Source of the DNA: a virus
Reading direction: 5' to 3' (one strand)
Virus record (IMG/VR): IMGVR_UViG_3300021957_000268
Coordinates: 1-25,611 of that record
DNA: 25,611 nt
Shown here: one piece after another, positions 1 to 9,094 of the stretch
How positions within the stretch are numbered: the first letter of the stretch is position 1
Layout of the letters: every line of letters starts with the position of its first letter
Position numbers and translations under genes: made by a program
Notes under the pieces: generated by a model
The model's database searches: none
What the model was told of the DNA's origin: nothing
The model's input: only the letters and a program-made list of their open reading frames with translations

Positions 1-2076
1 GATGCAGACGCTACGGGAACAAATCTTGATCCTACTGATGATCGTTATGATCTAGGCGATGATCTGGATATAGATAATACGAATACGGTAGATGAAGACG
101 ATGTCGAACTGGCTACTGAAATTACTGATATCCCCGATGCGGAAGGTTACTCAGATAATGTTGAGACGGTAGAAGATTCTTTAGATACTCCAGAAACTAC
201 GGTTAATGCGGCGCAGGGCGAGATCACTGAGGATTCTAATGCCCTTATTGACGCCAGTGATATAGAAATTGACATCGATGCGGCTGCTACTGGCGTTAAC
301 GAAGATGGTACAGTTAACCAGACAGGTGCTGCCCTAAATCAATACGCTACTCAAAACTTCTCCACAATAATAGATACCTCTACAACGTCTGGGCGGTTGC
401 TTGCGGAAGAACTGGGCGAGGGTAACTATACTGACGCCAAGGCGACAATTGCTGGTCAGATGGAAATCATCAGTCGCCAATTTAAAGACCCTGATACTGG
501 CGAGCCTGTTATCCCGCCGTGGGCGCAATCTACTGCCCGTATGTTGAAGCGTAGTATAGCCTTCGATGGAATGTCAGGCACTGCGGCGACTGCGGCGATG
601 GCAAACGCAATCATGGAAGCGACGATTGGCATATCAAAAGATGAGGCGGCGTTCTTTCAGACGCTGACTACGGAGAATTTAGATAACCGCCAAGAGTCAA
701 TCATCAACAAGGCTCAGGCACTGGCTAAATTTGAGGTGGCTAATCTAGGTGCGAGAGAAACTGCGGCAGTAAATAATGCCGATGCCTTTTTGCAAATGGA
801 TCTAAAGAATCTAGACCTAGAGCAGGAAGCAGAGATTATTAACACTCAAGAGCGGATAGACGTAATGCTGTCGGATGCCGCTGAAACAAACGTGGCTAGA
901 CGCTTCGATGTAGAGCAAGAAAACGACTTCACAAAGTACTATGACAATCTGAACAGTAACATCCAGATACATCGTTCTGAGCAGCTTAATCAGATCAAAC
1001 GGTTCAATGCTGGTGAATTAAATGATGGCGCTGAGTTTGAGGCCGATATGGAAGACAGTCGGCAGAAATACTACGCAGACATGCAATACCAGATTGACTC
1101 AGATAATGCTCAATGGCGGCAGTCCGTAGCCGAGACAAATACGGAATTGGAGTTTGAAGCGGCTACTGAGGATGTGCGTAATGGGTTGGATTTAAGCCAA
1201 GAGGCGATGAATCAAATGTGGGATCGTGTAGATAGTCTGCTGGATCACACGGTAAATAATTACAATTCCGAAGCTGATCGGGATGCTAATATCCTAATGG
1301 CAGGAATTAGGGCGCAAGCCACTTCCGAAGCGGGTGGTGGCATGAGTGAAACTATGACGGCCCTTATCGGTCTGGCCGGTACAGCATTAACCGCTTCTAT
1401 TTATAAGGATGGGGTAGGCAGCACCGCAAGCGGCATAATGGATGGAGTAAATTCTGTTCTAGGGGCAGTAGGAATTGGTGATGGTGATGGAATAGATTTT
1501 ATTGGTGGCTTTGAGGATCTTGTTGGTGGTGATGGTGATGGAATAGATTTTATTGGTGGCGCAGAAGATCTTATCGGTGGGGTAGTGGATATCTTTACCG
1601 GCGGCGGCGATACAAGTGGTGTGTCAGATGAAGCAATAGGCCTTCTGTCTCTTTCAAACCCAGTGACCGCAACAATTGCTGCAGTAGCCGCCTTAGAGGC
1701 TTTAGACGCTAATCCATTTGGGAAGGGCGAAGATCTTGAGATTGATCTTGTAGATTCAGTGGAAAATGTTCTTGAGGGCGATATAGACATTAACCCGTTT
1801 GATGATGGTAAGTATGAAGTTGATCTAGTGGATAGCTGGAATAATTTTTGGTCAGACACCCGACTTAAAGAAAACATTCAACACTTATCCACCGTGGATA
1901 ATGTAAATTATTACACTTGGGATTGGAATGCCGAAGGCAAGAAACTAGGAGCAAATGTACAGCCTAGCTTTGGTGTACTGGCCCAAGAAGTCCTGAAAAC
2001 GCATCCACACGCCGTGACACAAGGCGAGGACGGTTATCTGAAGGTTAATTACGGGATGATAAACAATGAAGTTTGA
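1..2076 (+). CDS. Virion (tail/fibre-associated) protein with C-terminal S74 intramolecular chaperone, 5' end outside window
   Basis: The reading frame is open from base 1 and has no visible start, so at least 691 residues are present and the N-terminus lies upstream. Residues 1-110 are very acidic and threonine-rich. Residues 130-430 are helical and rich in Asn, Glu and Ala. Around residues 450-530 there are Gly/Asp repeats (GDGDGIDFIGG twice). The C-terminus, about 615-691, has the S74 signature: SDTRLKENI with the Ser-Lys pair at S618 and K623, then YTWDWN and GVLAQEV. In this family the domain trimerises fibre or spike proteins and then cuts itself off. The gene heads a rightward block of virion genes and overlaps the next gene by 11 bases. 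A tail-fibre or fibre-adaptor role is inferred; the bulk of the protein is not recognised. Confidence 0.8.
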   Translation, partial: DADATGTNLDPTDDRYDLGDDLDIDNTNTVDEDDVELATEITDIPDAEGYSDNVETVEDSLDTPETTVNAAQGEITEDSNALIDASDIEIDIDAAATGVNEDGTVNQTGAALNQYATQNFSTIIDTSTTSGRLLAEELGEGNYTDAKATIAGQMEIISRQFKDPDTGEPVIPPWAQSTARMLKRSIAFDGMSGTAATAAMANAIMEATIGISKDEAAFFQTLTTENLDNRQESIINKAQALAKFEVANLGARETAAVNNADAFLQMDLKNLDLEQEAEIINTQERIDVMLSDAAETNVARRFDVEQENDFTKYYDNLNSNIQIHRSEQLNQIKRFNAGELNDGAEFEADMEDSRQKYYADMQYQIDSDNAQWRQSVAETNTELEFEAATEDVRNGLDLSQEAMNQMWDRVDSLLDHTVNNYNSEADRDANILMAGIRAQATSEAGGGMSETMTALIGLAGTALTASIYKDGVGSTASGIMDGVNSVLGAVGIGDGDGIDFIGGFEDLVGGDGDGIDFIGGAEDLIGGVVDIFTGGGDTSGVSDEAIGLLSLSNPVTATIAAVAALEALDANPFGKGEDLEIDLVDSVENVLEGDIDINPFDDGKYEVDLVDSWNNFWSDTRLKENIQHLSTVDNVNYYTWDWNAEGKKLGANVQPSFGVLAQEVLKTHPHAVTQGEDGYLKVNYGMINNEV
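1477..1560 (+). repeat. 51-bp tandem repeat inside the S74 protein gene
   Basis: A 33-base block at 1477-1509 recurs exactly at 1528-1560, giving a 51-base period that keeps the frame. It encodes two copies of a 17-residue Gly/Asp unit containing GDGDGIDFIGG. A third, degenerate unit follows. The exact DNA match suggests recent duplication or copy-number variation. Confidence 0.9.
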
Positions 2077-2230
2077 ACACGCAGTAGTGAAGTCAGTGAA
2101 GCGGTTTCTTGATGGTAAACTGCCTATCAACTCCAATGGATTGAAGGAAGGTGGCCTAGTCTACACCCCTGATTATTTTGACCAGCTTGAAGAGCAACTG
2201 GTGGGCGAAGTCGAAAAGGAAGAAGAATAA
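2066..2230 (+). CDS. Small acidic-tailed phage protein, 54 aa
   Basis: This frame starts ATG at 2066, overlaps the end of the S74 protein gene by 11 bases, and ends with TAA directly before the ATG of the next gene. The protein begins MKFEHAVVKSVKRFLDGKLP and ends in an acidic run (VEKEEE). The tight fit between two real genes on the same strand supports it as a coupled gene. I do not recognise the family. It is likely a small virion or assembly protein given its place, but this is inference. Confidence 0.75.
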   Translation: MKFEHAVVKSVKRFLDGKLPINSNGLKEGGLVYTPDYFDQLEEQLVGEVEKEEE

Positions 2231-2791
2231 ATGGTACTCCCAATTGATGCACCTATTCCCGGTGCAAACTTCACTGCCGATACCCGTAACTACGCTTGGC
2301 ACCGGCCACCGGAGTACGCTGACTACGATGAGGCGGTGGATTACTTTATCAGTAAGCTCAATGAGCCAGATCAACAGCATTTGGTAATGTCCATGCTGCA
2401 GCTAAAGATGGATGCCGCCAGCCTTACAGGTTCTCTACTGATGCAGGGGATATCAAAAGGTAAGATAGCCATTGATTTAGCTATACTCGTTGCAGGGCCA
2501 GTAGCCCGATACATTGGCATATTAGCCAAAGAAGCCGGTATAAAACACAAAATGGTGCCGTCTACCGACAAAGACAAAATGATTACTCCCACCAGCCTAA
2601 GAATGGCACTGGGAATTTTAGAGGACGAAGATCCTGATGTGGCAGCACCGCCACCACCGCCGCCTATGCGGGCAGGCGGTTTAATGGGAACCCCTTCTCC
2701 ACAAGAGGCAATGACTTCTTCGGATGAAGAACAGGCCAGTATGCTGGGCATGAATACTAACGAAGAGGAGCCTCAAGATGGGTTGGCGTGA
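2231..2791 (+). CDS. Hypothetical virion-block protein with proline-rich segment, 186 aa
   Basis: The ATG follows the preceding stop codon directly, and a purine-rich AAGGAAGAAG serves as ribosome binding site. The N-terminal part (MVLPIDAPIPGANF) is followed by a charged helical region. A hydrophobic stretch at about residues 78-100 could be a membrane-contacting or buried helix. A PPPPPP tract lies near residue 143, followed by a Met/Gly/Glu-rich flexible tail. The gene overlaps the next one by 14 bases. The family is not recognised. Its position between the S74 protein and the lysozyme-domain protein suggests a minor virion component. Confidence 0.75.
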   Translation: MVLPIDAPIPGANFTADTRNYAWHRPPEYADYDEAVDYFISKLNEPDQQHLVMSMLQLKMDAASLTGSLLMQGISKGKIAIDLAILVAGPVARYIGILAKEAGIKHKMVPSTDKDKMITPTSLRMALGILEDEDPDVAAPPPPPPMRAGGLMGTPSPQEAMTSSDEEQASMLGMNTNEEEPQDGLA

Positions 2792-5084
2792 TGTAGAACG
2801 GGATTTTTACGCAGGCAAAATCAGCTACGCTCCTAAAAAGAAAAGCGCTGTTGATGAGGGCTTTGGTTCTTTAATCCGCTCCATAGGGGCGGGTATGGAA
2901 GGCCGCTTCAAGCAAGAGCAGATGATGCGCCTTGAAGAAGAGGCAGACCGTAAGAAAAAGCGAGAGGAAGCTCTGGCAGAACAAAAAGCTGAAGAGAAAA
3001 AGAATGCACAACGGCTAAAGGCCGCAAAGTCTATCGTAAATGGCATAGGCTTAGATCCTAACAACACAAATTTTACTAACCACGTCTATGGTGAACTAGA
3101 AATTAACGGTGATGATGTGAATGGTACTCGTAATATGTACGAGAGCCTTATTAAAGATGGAAGGCTAGGTAAGGTAGCCGCTAATAGTTTGTACAAGAAT
3201 AGAGGCCCTAAGCCGCCTCAGATTGAAGCACAGATGGACGAGGCCTTTAAGGAATCTATGTCTGATCTGCAGGGGCCACGGGAACCAAAAGGTGTACGGA
3301 AAAGCCTTGCTAATACTGAAAGCCGTGGCACTGGAGATCTTACAGCTAAGAATGTTAACCCCGATGGTTTGATATTTGCGGGGCGGTATCAATTTGGTGA
3401 CGCTAGATTAGCGGATTATAATGCGGTTGCCGGTACTAATTATACCGCTGAAGGCTTGTTGAAAATGCCAGAAGAAGAGCAAGAGAAAATTCAGGAAAAA
3501 ATTGCGGATTGGCACTTTAGTGACATTTCAAAATTCATAAAATCAGAAGGCTTGGATAAGTATATTGGCACAGAGATTAATGGCGTTACGTTAACCGAAT
3601 CCAGCTTAGTGGCCGTAGCGCATCTGGGCGGTAAGAGCGGCCTAAAACAGTTCCTGCTTACGGATGGCAAGTACAATGAAAAAGACTCCAACGGAACTAG
3701 CCTAACAGACTACGCTAGAACACATGCTATGGCAGGGGGCCTACAGGAAACCAGTACCGCAGGGGATCGAACACAAGAAACATTTATTATCGAGCCGCCT
3801 AGACCAGATGCGGTTGATAAGGATGATCCCACTAGCTTTGAGGGAGTAGTAGTAGCAAGTTTGCTCAGGAGCCCAGAATTTATGTCGGCTTCACCAGAGA
3901 AGCAGGCAGAAATGGCTGCCGCCGCTAAAGCGTCTTTAAGCACGTCTTCAAAAGTAACTAAGTTGGACGCCGGTACGGTACGAGCATTATACGCAGACGC
4001 CCAGTTAAAAATAGCGAGCGGTGATCCAACACTTATTGCCGAGGGTGAGGCGTATATGACGTTAACTTACCCCAAACATAGAGAAGCCTTAATGACTTCA
4101 TTTAAGGAAACTTCAGAGGGGGATGAGGCAGTAGCCTTTATTAATGGAGTTATGGTTCCGGGCACAGTAGGGGCGGATCAATCCTTCATGCCAATGGGTA
4201 GTTCAGAAAGTATAATGCCGCAGACGGCGGATAACCCGAACGGTTATACGGGATTATCCTCGGTTGATATTGAGAAAATGGGGGCGCAGGCAGTGTCCCG
4301 AGCCTCTGCAGAGTTAGATGCCGGTTTTGATGGGGTGACCAATGCTATTGATGTTACTCAACAAGGCTATGAACTCGAAAAACTAGCCCGACAGCATCCT
4401 CAAATATTAACTGCCATTGGTGGTACGGCAGTTTCCAGTTTTGTTAGTGCTAAACGTGAGGTGGGGGCACTCTTAGACGTGATTGGTTTAGGGGCAGAAG
4501 GTGAAACTAGGTCTTCTGTGGAAGCTAAGGTGCAGGATTATTTGAATAGCGCCAATTACCAAGGGACAGAGAGTGAAGCTCAAGTTTATAAAGAGTTCTC
4601 CTCGGCTATGATCCGATACATATTTGCTGCCGGTAAAGCTTTAGGCCAGCAAGGTAACGGATTTTCAAATGCCGACTACAATAACATTAGAAATTCTATG
4701 TTAAGCGGGAATGGAATTGAAGACTTTGCCTCCGGTATGCAGAGATTCTCCAGAGAAAGAACCGAAGCTGCGAATAATCTGGCAATGGGAACACGTAATC
4801 GGACTTCGATCCAAGAACTTGGCCGCTACGGAAGAGATGTTGGTAATGATCTGATGACGGTGGAAGAACGTCTAAGCGATTTATCTGTGCAAAGTAACCG
4901 AGAGTTACCTGATTACATAGGGTGGATGAACGGGAATGTGTCATTCCCAAGTGCGGATGCAAATATAGAAACATTAGGCCGCTCCCCTGCAGATGGGGCT
5001 AAATGGGATGCGGCTCCATCTGGCACGAAGTTTAATGTGCTGCAAAGTGATGGGACAACTTACGTCACAAAGACGAAACCATAG
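2778..5084 (+). CDS. Virion-associated protein with lysozyme/transglycosylase-like domain, 768 aa
   Basis: The start ATG at 2778 has GAGGAG upstream. Residues 45-85 form a strongly charged predicted coiled coil rich in Lys/Glu. Residues about 170-320 resemble phage lysozyme-like or lytic transglycosylase domains: NTESRGTGD with candidate catalytic E181, then GRYQFGDARLADY, then a helical region with VAVAHLGGKSGL. The remainder is Ala/Ser/Glu-rich and helical, with no recognisable domain. In short-tailed phages, proteins of this kind sit inside the capsid and open the peptidoglycan when DNA is injected, like T7 gp16. That role is inferred from the domain and from the large internal-virion-type gene that follows. 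Confidence 0.75.
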   Translation: MGWRDVERDFYAGKISYAPKKKSAVDEGFGSLIRSIGAGMEGRFKQEQMMRLEEEADRKKKREEALAEQKAEEKKNAQRLKAAKSIVNGIGLDPNNTNFTNHVYGELEINGDDVNGTRNMYESLIKDGRLGKVAANSLYKNRGPKPPQIEAQMDEAFKESMSDLQGPREPKGVRKSLANTESRGTGDLTAKNVNPDGLIFAGRYQFGDARLADYNAVAGTNYTAEGLLKMPEEEQEKIQEKIADWHFSDISKFIKSEGLDKYIGTEINGVTLTESSLVAVAHLGGKSGLKQFLLTDGKYNEKDSNGTSLTDYARTHAMAGGLQETSTAGDRTQETFIIEPPRPDAVDKDDPTSFEGVVVASLLRSPEFMSASPEKQAEMAAAAKASLSTSSKVTKLDAGTVRALYADAQLKIASGDPTLIAEGEAYMTLTYPKHREALMTSFKETSEGDEAVAFINGVMVPGTVGADQSFMPMGSSESIMPQTADNPNGYTGLSSVDIEKMGAQAVSRASAELDAGFDGVTNAIDVTQQGYELEKLARQHPQILTAIGGTAVSSFVSAKREVGALLDVIGLGAEGETRSSVEAKVQDYLNSANYQGTESEAQVYKEFSSAMIRYIFAAGKALGQQGNGFSNADYNNIRNSMLSGNGIEDFASGMQRFSRERTEAANNLAMGTRNRTSIQELGRYGRDVGNDLMTVEERLSDLSVQSNRELPDYIGWMNGNVSFPSADANIETLGRSPADGAKWDAAPSGTKFNVLQSDGTTYVTKTKP

Positions 5085-5093
5085 GATATACTG

Positions 5094-8000
5094 ATGGCTG
5101 ATAAAATGCCGTGGGATGATCTCCCACAGGATACTAATCAAAAATTCCCGTGGGATGATCTCCCTGAAGACGAAGAGGAACAGGTAATGGTGGCGGAGGA
5201 GAAACCGTTCTCCGCCGACCAATATCTAAAGCCTATGGGATTTCTTGAGCGTATGGGAGTTACTGCATTCGATGAAGACAATGTAGTGTACCAACAGCTT
5301 AGTAACGACTCAGCTTTTGCCAACGCCGAGCCTAGTGTGCAGCGGCGTATCTACGATCAGGCTATTGACGCAGAAAACCAACGCATATTCCAAGAGCAGG
5401 GCGGAGACGCTACGCAAACTATTACCGACAGTGAGGGTAATAAGCAGACCTATATTGTTCCAACTCCAGAGATGCGGAACATAGATCGCTTTTTAGGTGA
5501 GCGTGGCGGTAAGATTTTTAGGAGCGGGGCTGGGGGTGTACTTCAAGTACCTAAAGCGGTTGCTCAAAGTGTAGAATTTGCTGCGGATGCTATCACCGGA
5601 AACGAAACCGATTACGTTAAAGAAAACTTTCCTACGCTACCGCCCGAAAGCAATCTCGATGCGGTAGGGCAAGAAGTTATATCCACTATGATTGGGGGTG
5701 CTTCTGGTCTGGGATTAGCCAACTCTCTGTCCAAAGCGTATAACATCACACCTAAAATGGCTAACTACGTGGCGAAGCAGTGGTCGAAGGTTAATCGTAA
5801 GGGAAGATCTCCCGCTGAATTGCGTGATGCGGCGTCTAATTTGGTTAATACATTTATTCTTGGTACGGGGGCAAACATAGGAGCTACTGCCACAGCACCA
5901 TCTGGCTCTGAAGCTCTGGTTGGCGATGATTTAGTAGAGGCCATAGGCCTCGAGGCTGATGACAACCCCAATCTATCTATATTCGCAGACAACGTAGCTT
6001 TTTCCGCTGGTCTGGGTGCTTTAGTGAAGCTGGGACGAGGAGCCAAATCCCTACTTGGAAAAGGTACTAAAGGCATAAAAGGCCTTGGCAGTAAGACTCG
6101 AGATGCTGAAGTAGGATTTATGGTAGTGTCCGAGCTAGACCCCAATCTAGCTGGTGCGCCTAATGAGGTGATTGCCGAAAGAGTTCGTATCCTCGGGGAA
6201 GTTCTCCGCAAAAATGCTAATTTTAATGCCGAGCTGTTGGGCAGTGAAGACGTTGCGTTAAGCACCACAACTGCTTTGCGTGAAGGCGTAAAAGAATACG
6301 TGGATCGGGCATATGCGTGGAGGAAGCCCCTAGACCCGGAAGGACACGAGCAGTTCTTAGAGAGACTAGCCGGGGATATGGTATCGAAGATAGCCGACTT
6401 GCGTAGTCGCCAATTACCTAAAGGGACCGCTGTAAGGCAGCAAGAGTCGGAGTTTTTAGAGGGGATGGACGCCGCACTTACTAAGACCTCAGATGATCTG
6501 GGTGGAGAGGTGGCCGTAGATCGAGCTGCCGAAGGTATAGCAAACCCAGTTTTAGGAGATGTATTAACTGCTAATCGAACTGTGGACGCAGCGAAGGGAC
6601 AAGCCGATACCGCAGCTAGTGAATTGTACAAAGCACAGTCACGGAACGAAATTACACAAAAGCTAATACAAGCGCAGAGAGGAAATCTCCTCGGATCGAA
6701 CAAGCAACAAACAGATAAGCTACGGCAACTTACCGGACCTCAGTTATACTCTGAGTGGTTAAGCTCCAAGACCATGTATGATGATGCGTTTGCCACGCTG
6801 CCTTATAAGCCTTTAGATGTACCTCGATTCACTGAATTGGTTAGGCAAGCCTCCACGGCTATTGACTCCATAGACGCAGTGACGTTAGCAAACCAAGCTG
6901 CATCCGTGCCGTTTAAAAAATTAATTGATATGGCAAAAGGCTATGCAAAAGATGGCAGTATAGAGGCCGTTGATAGCAGGCTTATGAATCAAGATCTGTC
7001 ATTTACAGATGTATATACGGAAATTAGGCCGCTTCTTGAGGCTCGTATAAAACAACTTGCCGCAGATAAAATGCCTTTTGATAAGATCAAAATGCTTAAA
7101 GATGGCATTGACGAAATGGCTGCCGAAATCGATGATGATCAGTTTAATCAAGCCATGGATCTGTGGAAACAACACCAAAACACTTGGCGTAGTACTGCCC
7201 CACTAAAAGACTATGACGCCGCTGCCCGGCAAGCTGTGCCAAGCATAGGCACCGGAATGGATGACGCCTATAATGCGGGTTTAGTAGCTCTTGACCAAGC
7301 CTTTGACTCAGGCAACCCATCGTATATGGAATCTTTTGTTAGAGCTATGCAGACTGCCGCCCCCGAAGGGCAGAATATCCCGGTAGAGTTATCGGAAGCT
7401 TGGGTTGGTCAGGCCATGAACGCCCTGACTAGACAAGGTGCTACTGGAGCCCGTGCGCCTGACAGGCAAATGATAGTAGATGCCGTACAACCCTATCTCA
7501 CACGCTTGGAAAATGTCAGCCCAGATGTGATAAGCCGATTTAATTCAGTTATCGAAGACCTTAATGTTCTGGAATCTGGATTAGGACAAGCAGATCAAGT
7601 ACTCGCTAAGGCGCAGGCGGTTGCGGCACAAGTAGTAGAGGAAGCTAAGGATAAAGCCGCTAGTAAATTTATTTACCAATTAGCAGGAAAAAACCCGCAA
7701 GTGGTAGGCAATGCTGATGATGCCTTTGGTAAAATATTTAACAACCCCCAAGCCCCTACATTCTTACCAGAAATCATGGAGGCGGTTAATGCCGCCGGGC
7801 CTTTGGCTCGAGAAGGTATACAAGCTGCGTTTCTAAGAAATCTACGTGAAGTGTTGCGGGTAAACAAAGTAGTGGGCGTAAGTGGAGCTAATCCCGCTGG
7901 TAATGTCCGATCTATTTCCCCGGCGCAGGTAGGCAATATTCTTAACGATCCTTCCAGCCCAGTATTGAAGTCCTTAAACATAGTCTTCTCGAATGACCCA

Positions 8001-8423
8001 GAGCGAGCCGCACAGGTAGTTCGTTTGTTAGAAATCCATGACATTGCTGCCGGTGGTCAATCAATGCGAGGCCAAGTATTTGGGTCAAACACAAGCTATG
8101 ACGCAGATCTAAAGAAGCTTATGGATCGTGTTGTAACACTGCGCTACGGTGTTCTTAACACGCAGGCCACCATCACTCGTAACTTATTAGACGCACTTAC
8201 AAAAGGTAAGCGCAAGGAAATTCAAGAAGCTGCCGAAGCTACAATTGGTGATATTGTGGCATACCCCGAAGAGTTTGCTCGTATCTTAGATCTTGTGGCT
8301 CGGGGCAATGAACCGGGGGCTCTGTCTATTATGACTGCAATATCAGCCCGGGGTGTTTTAGTGGGATTAGATGACGAAATAGATCCTATTGATCAGCAAA
8401 TGATGGATTTGGTACCGCAATAG
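5094..8423 (+). CDS. Large internal virion protein, 1109 aa
   Basis: The start at 5094 has AGGA about 8 bases upstream and lies 9 bases after the previous stop. The N-terminus carries two PWDDLP motifs (residues about 6-11 and 19-24), a kind of short repeat common at the start of large phage internal proteins. Residues about 195-330 hold Gly/Ala-rich helices that could insert in a membrane. The rest is long, helical and Ala/Gln-rich without a known catalytic motif. It is the last gene of the rightward block and is followed by terminators. Size, order and composition fit an internal or ejection protein of a short-tailed phage. I see no enzymatic signature. Confidence 0.75.
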   Translation: MADKMPWDDLPQDTNQKFPWDDLPEDEEEQVMVAEEKPFSADQYLKPMGFLERMGVTAFDEDNVVYQQLSNDSAFANAEPSVQRRIYDQAIDAENQRIFQEQGGDATQTITDSEGNKQTYIVPTPEMRNIDRFLGERGGKIFRSGAGGVLQVPKAVAQSVEFAADAITGNETDYVKENFPTLPPESNLDAVGQEVISTMIGGASGLGLANSLSKAYNITPKMANYVAKQWSKVNRKGRSPAELRDAASNLVNTFILGTGANIGATATAPSGSEALVGDDLVEAIGLEADDNPNLSIFADNVAFSAGLGALVKLGRGAKSLLGKGTKGIKGLGSKTRDAEVGFMVVSELDPNLAGAPNEVIAERVRILGEVLRKNANFNAELLGSEDVALSTTTALREGVKEYVDRAYAWRKPLDPEGHEQFLERLAGDMVSKIADLRSRQLPKGTAVRQQESEFLEGMDAALTKTSDDLGGEVAVDRAAEGIANPVLGDVLTANRTVDAAKGQADTAASELYKAQSRNEITQKLIQAQRGNLLGSNKQQTDKLRQLTGPQLYSEWLSSKTMYDDAFATLPYKPLDVPRFTELVRQASTAIDSIDAVTLANQAASVPFKKLIDMAKGYAKDGSIEAVDSRLMNQDLSFTDVYTEIRPLLEARIKQLAADKMPFDKIKMLKDGIDEMAAEIDDDQFNQAMDLWKQHQNTWRSTAPLKDYDAAARQAVPSIGTGMDDAYNAGLVALDQAFDSGNPSYMESFVRAMQTAAPEGQNIPVELSEAWVGQAMNALTRQGATGARAPDRQMIVDAVQPYLTRLENVSPDVISRFNSVIEDLNVLESGLGQADQVLAKAQAVAAQVVEEAKDKAASKFIYQLAGKNPQVVGNADDAFGKIFNNPQAPTFLPEIMEAVNAAGPLAREGIQAAFLRNLREVLRVNKVVGVSGANPAGNVRSISPAQVGNILNDPSSPVLKSLNIVFSNDPERAAQVVRLLEIHDIAAGGQSMRGQVFGSNTSYDADLKKLMDRVVTLRYGVLNTQATITRNLLDALTKGKRKEIQEAAEATIGDIVAYPEEFARILDLVARGNEPGALSIMTAISARGVLVGLDDEIDPIDQQMMDLVPQ
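5109..5164 (+). repeat. Exact 17-bp direct repeat encoding the PWDDLP motif
   Basis: CCGTGGGATGATCTCCC occurs at 5109-5125 and again at 5148-5164, a 39-base offset that keeps frame. It encodes the doubled PWDDLP motif at the N-terminus of the 1109-residue protein. Exact identity at the DNA level, including third codon positions, points to recent duplication. Confidence 0.85.
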
Positions 8424-8427
8424 AAAA

Positions 8428-8455
8428 CCCCCCGAACCGAAGTTCGAGGGGCTCA
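8428..8455 (-). terminator. Rho-independent terminator of the leftward replication operon
   Basis: Read on the minus strand, CCCCTCGAAC pairs with GTTCGGGGGG (one G-U) around a TTCG loop, and is followed by TTTT. The plus strand has no T-run, so the signal works leftward. It lies just beyond the 54-residue gene that ends the leftward operon and right after the stop of the rightward virion block. Confidence 0.85.
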
Positions 8456-8477
8456 ACTAACTAGAACGGTGACCAAA
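8454..8477 (+). promoter_or_regulatory. Orphan copy of the CAACTAACT leader
   Basis: CAACTAACT is followed by AGAACGGTGACCAAA, but no convincing gene starts after it on this strand. Its 18 bases AACTAGAACGGTGACCAA match exactly, in inverse orientation, the leader of the integrase gene at 20260-20277. It may be a relic of a lost gene or a recombination scar. Confidence 0.6.
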
Positions 8478-8502
8478 CCGCTCAACACAATATGTAGTGT
8501 TT

Positions 8503-8667
8503 TTAAGCCTCGGGGTCAATATCCTCAGAGGCTTTTTCTTTGATTTCATTGTCTTTTTCCACCATTACCACCGTATATACCGGCATCATTGGCAGGCTGA
8601 ATACGGGCAATGTGTAGGTCATTTGATAGGCTGGAGCAAACGCTCCGAAGGGCATAGTGAGGGTCAT
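8503..8667 (-). CDS. Small hypothetical protein, 54 aa
   Basis: An ATG at 8667 lies one base past the stop of the nuclease gene and has a strong AGGAG six bases upstream. The protein starts MTLTMPFGAFAPAYQMTYTL, a Met/Pro/Tyr-rich hydrophobic part, and ends with a charged acidic tail (EKDNEIKEKASEDIDPEA). It is the last gene of the leftward operon, just before a strong leftward terminator. The hydrophobic first half could contact a membrane but is not a clear transmembrane helix. No family is recognised. Confidence 0.75.
   Translation of the reverse strand: MTLTMPFGAFAPAYQMTYTLPVFSLPMMPVYTVVMVEKDNEIKEKASEDIDPEA
8505..8537 (+). terminator. Rightward terminator of the virion gene block
   Basis: AAGCCTC (8505-8511) pairs with GAGGCTT (8528-8534) around a 16-base loop, followed by a T-run. 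It lies inside the 3' end of the small leftward gene and would stop transcription arriving from the virion genes. Confidence 0.65.
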
Positions 8668-8668
8668 A

Positions 8669-9094
8669 TTACACTCCTAAAAAGCTGAAGAATTTAACCT
8701 GATCAACAGGTATGTCGAAGAATAATTCGCCTGTGGGTACCCGGTTATTGGGTACCTTTTTTCTTGGGGCGGATTTGAGGTATTGTCTGCTCACCACAGC
8801 CCCTCGATGGAGGCTGCTATTGAACACAATAAAGACGGTGGGCCGGTCTAAAAACTTGGCCTTCCGTATTGGTATATGTAAGGTTTCAAAGGGAAATTTC
8901 AACCCATACCACCCGGTTTTAACCTCGGGTTCACAGAAGAAATTACGCCCTTTGCCTTTAACTACGAGGTCTACATCATACTCATTTTCATGATCGTAGC
9001 ACTCGTAGCCATTAGCTTTCCAAAACCTCTTGGCTGTTTGTCTGGCCGGTTGGTCGTACCGGGCATGGTCCTCTGAGCTGAACCCTTTAATCAT
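8669..9094 (-). CDS. PD-(D/E)XK superfamily nuclease, 141 aa
   Basis: A compact nuclease-like protein. The core reads YDVDLVV, then FFCEPEVKTGW, giving D42, E57 and K59 in the order D-x14-E-x-K that binds metal in restriction-type nucleases. I place the start at the ATG at 9094 because it overlaps the reductase stop in a TGATG arrangement; a longer frame would need a TTG at 9133. It is co-transcribed with the ribonucleotide reductase. A role in host DNA breakdown or recombination is plausible, but the substrate cannot be read from sequence. Confidence 0.7.
   Translation of the reverse strand: MIKGFSSEDHARYDQPARQTAKRFWKANGYECYDHENEYDVDLVVKGKGRNFFCEPEVKTGWYGLKFPFETLHIPIRKAKFLDRPTVFIVFNSSLHRGAVVSRQYLKSAPRKKVPNNRVPTGELFFDIPVDQVKFFSFLGV
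8736..8762 (+). terminator. Second rightward terminator, inside the nuclease gene
   Basis: GGTACCC (8736-8742) pairs perfectly with GGGTACC (8750-8756) around a 7-base loop and is followed by six T. It lies in the opposite-strand coding sequence of the nuclease, 300 bases past the last virion gene, and is a good back-up stop for rightward read-through. Confidence 0.7.

Noticed and set aside
1401-2751. Minus-strand frames opposite the virion genes, including a poly-Gly one
   Set aside because: They mirror low-complexity Gly/Asp and poly-Pro segments of real genes and have no start signals.
5765-6703. Long minus-strand reading frame of 312 codons opposite the internal virion protein
   Set aside because: It lies wholly within a well-supported opposite-strand gene, is Ser/Arg/Pro-rich as antisense frames tend to be, and lacks a Shine-Dalgarno or recognisable domain.
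8469-8543. Tiny GTG-initiated frame after the orphan leader
   Set aside because: It has only 24 codons, runs through a terminator hairpin, and shows no similarity to the integrase N-terminus or any known leader peptide.
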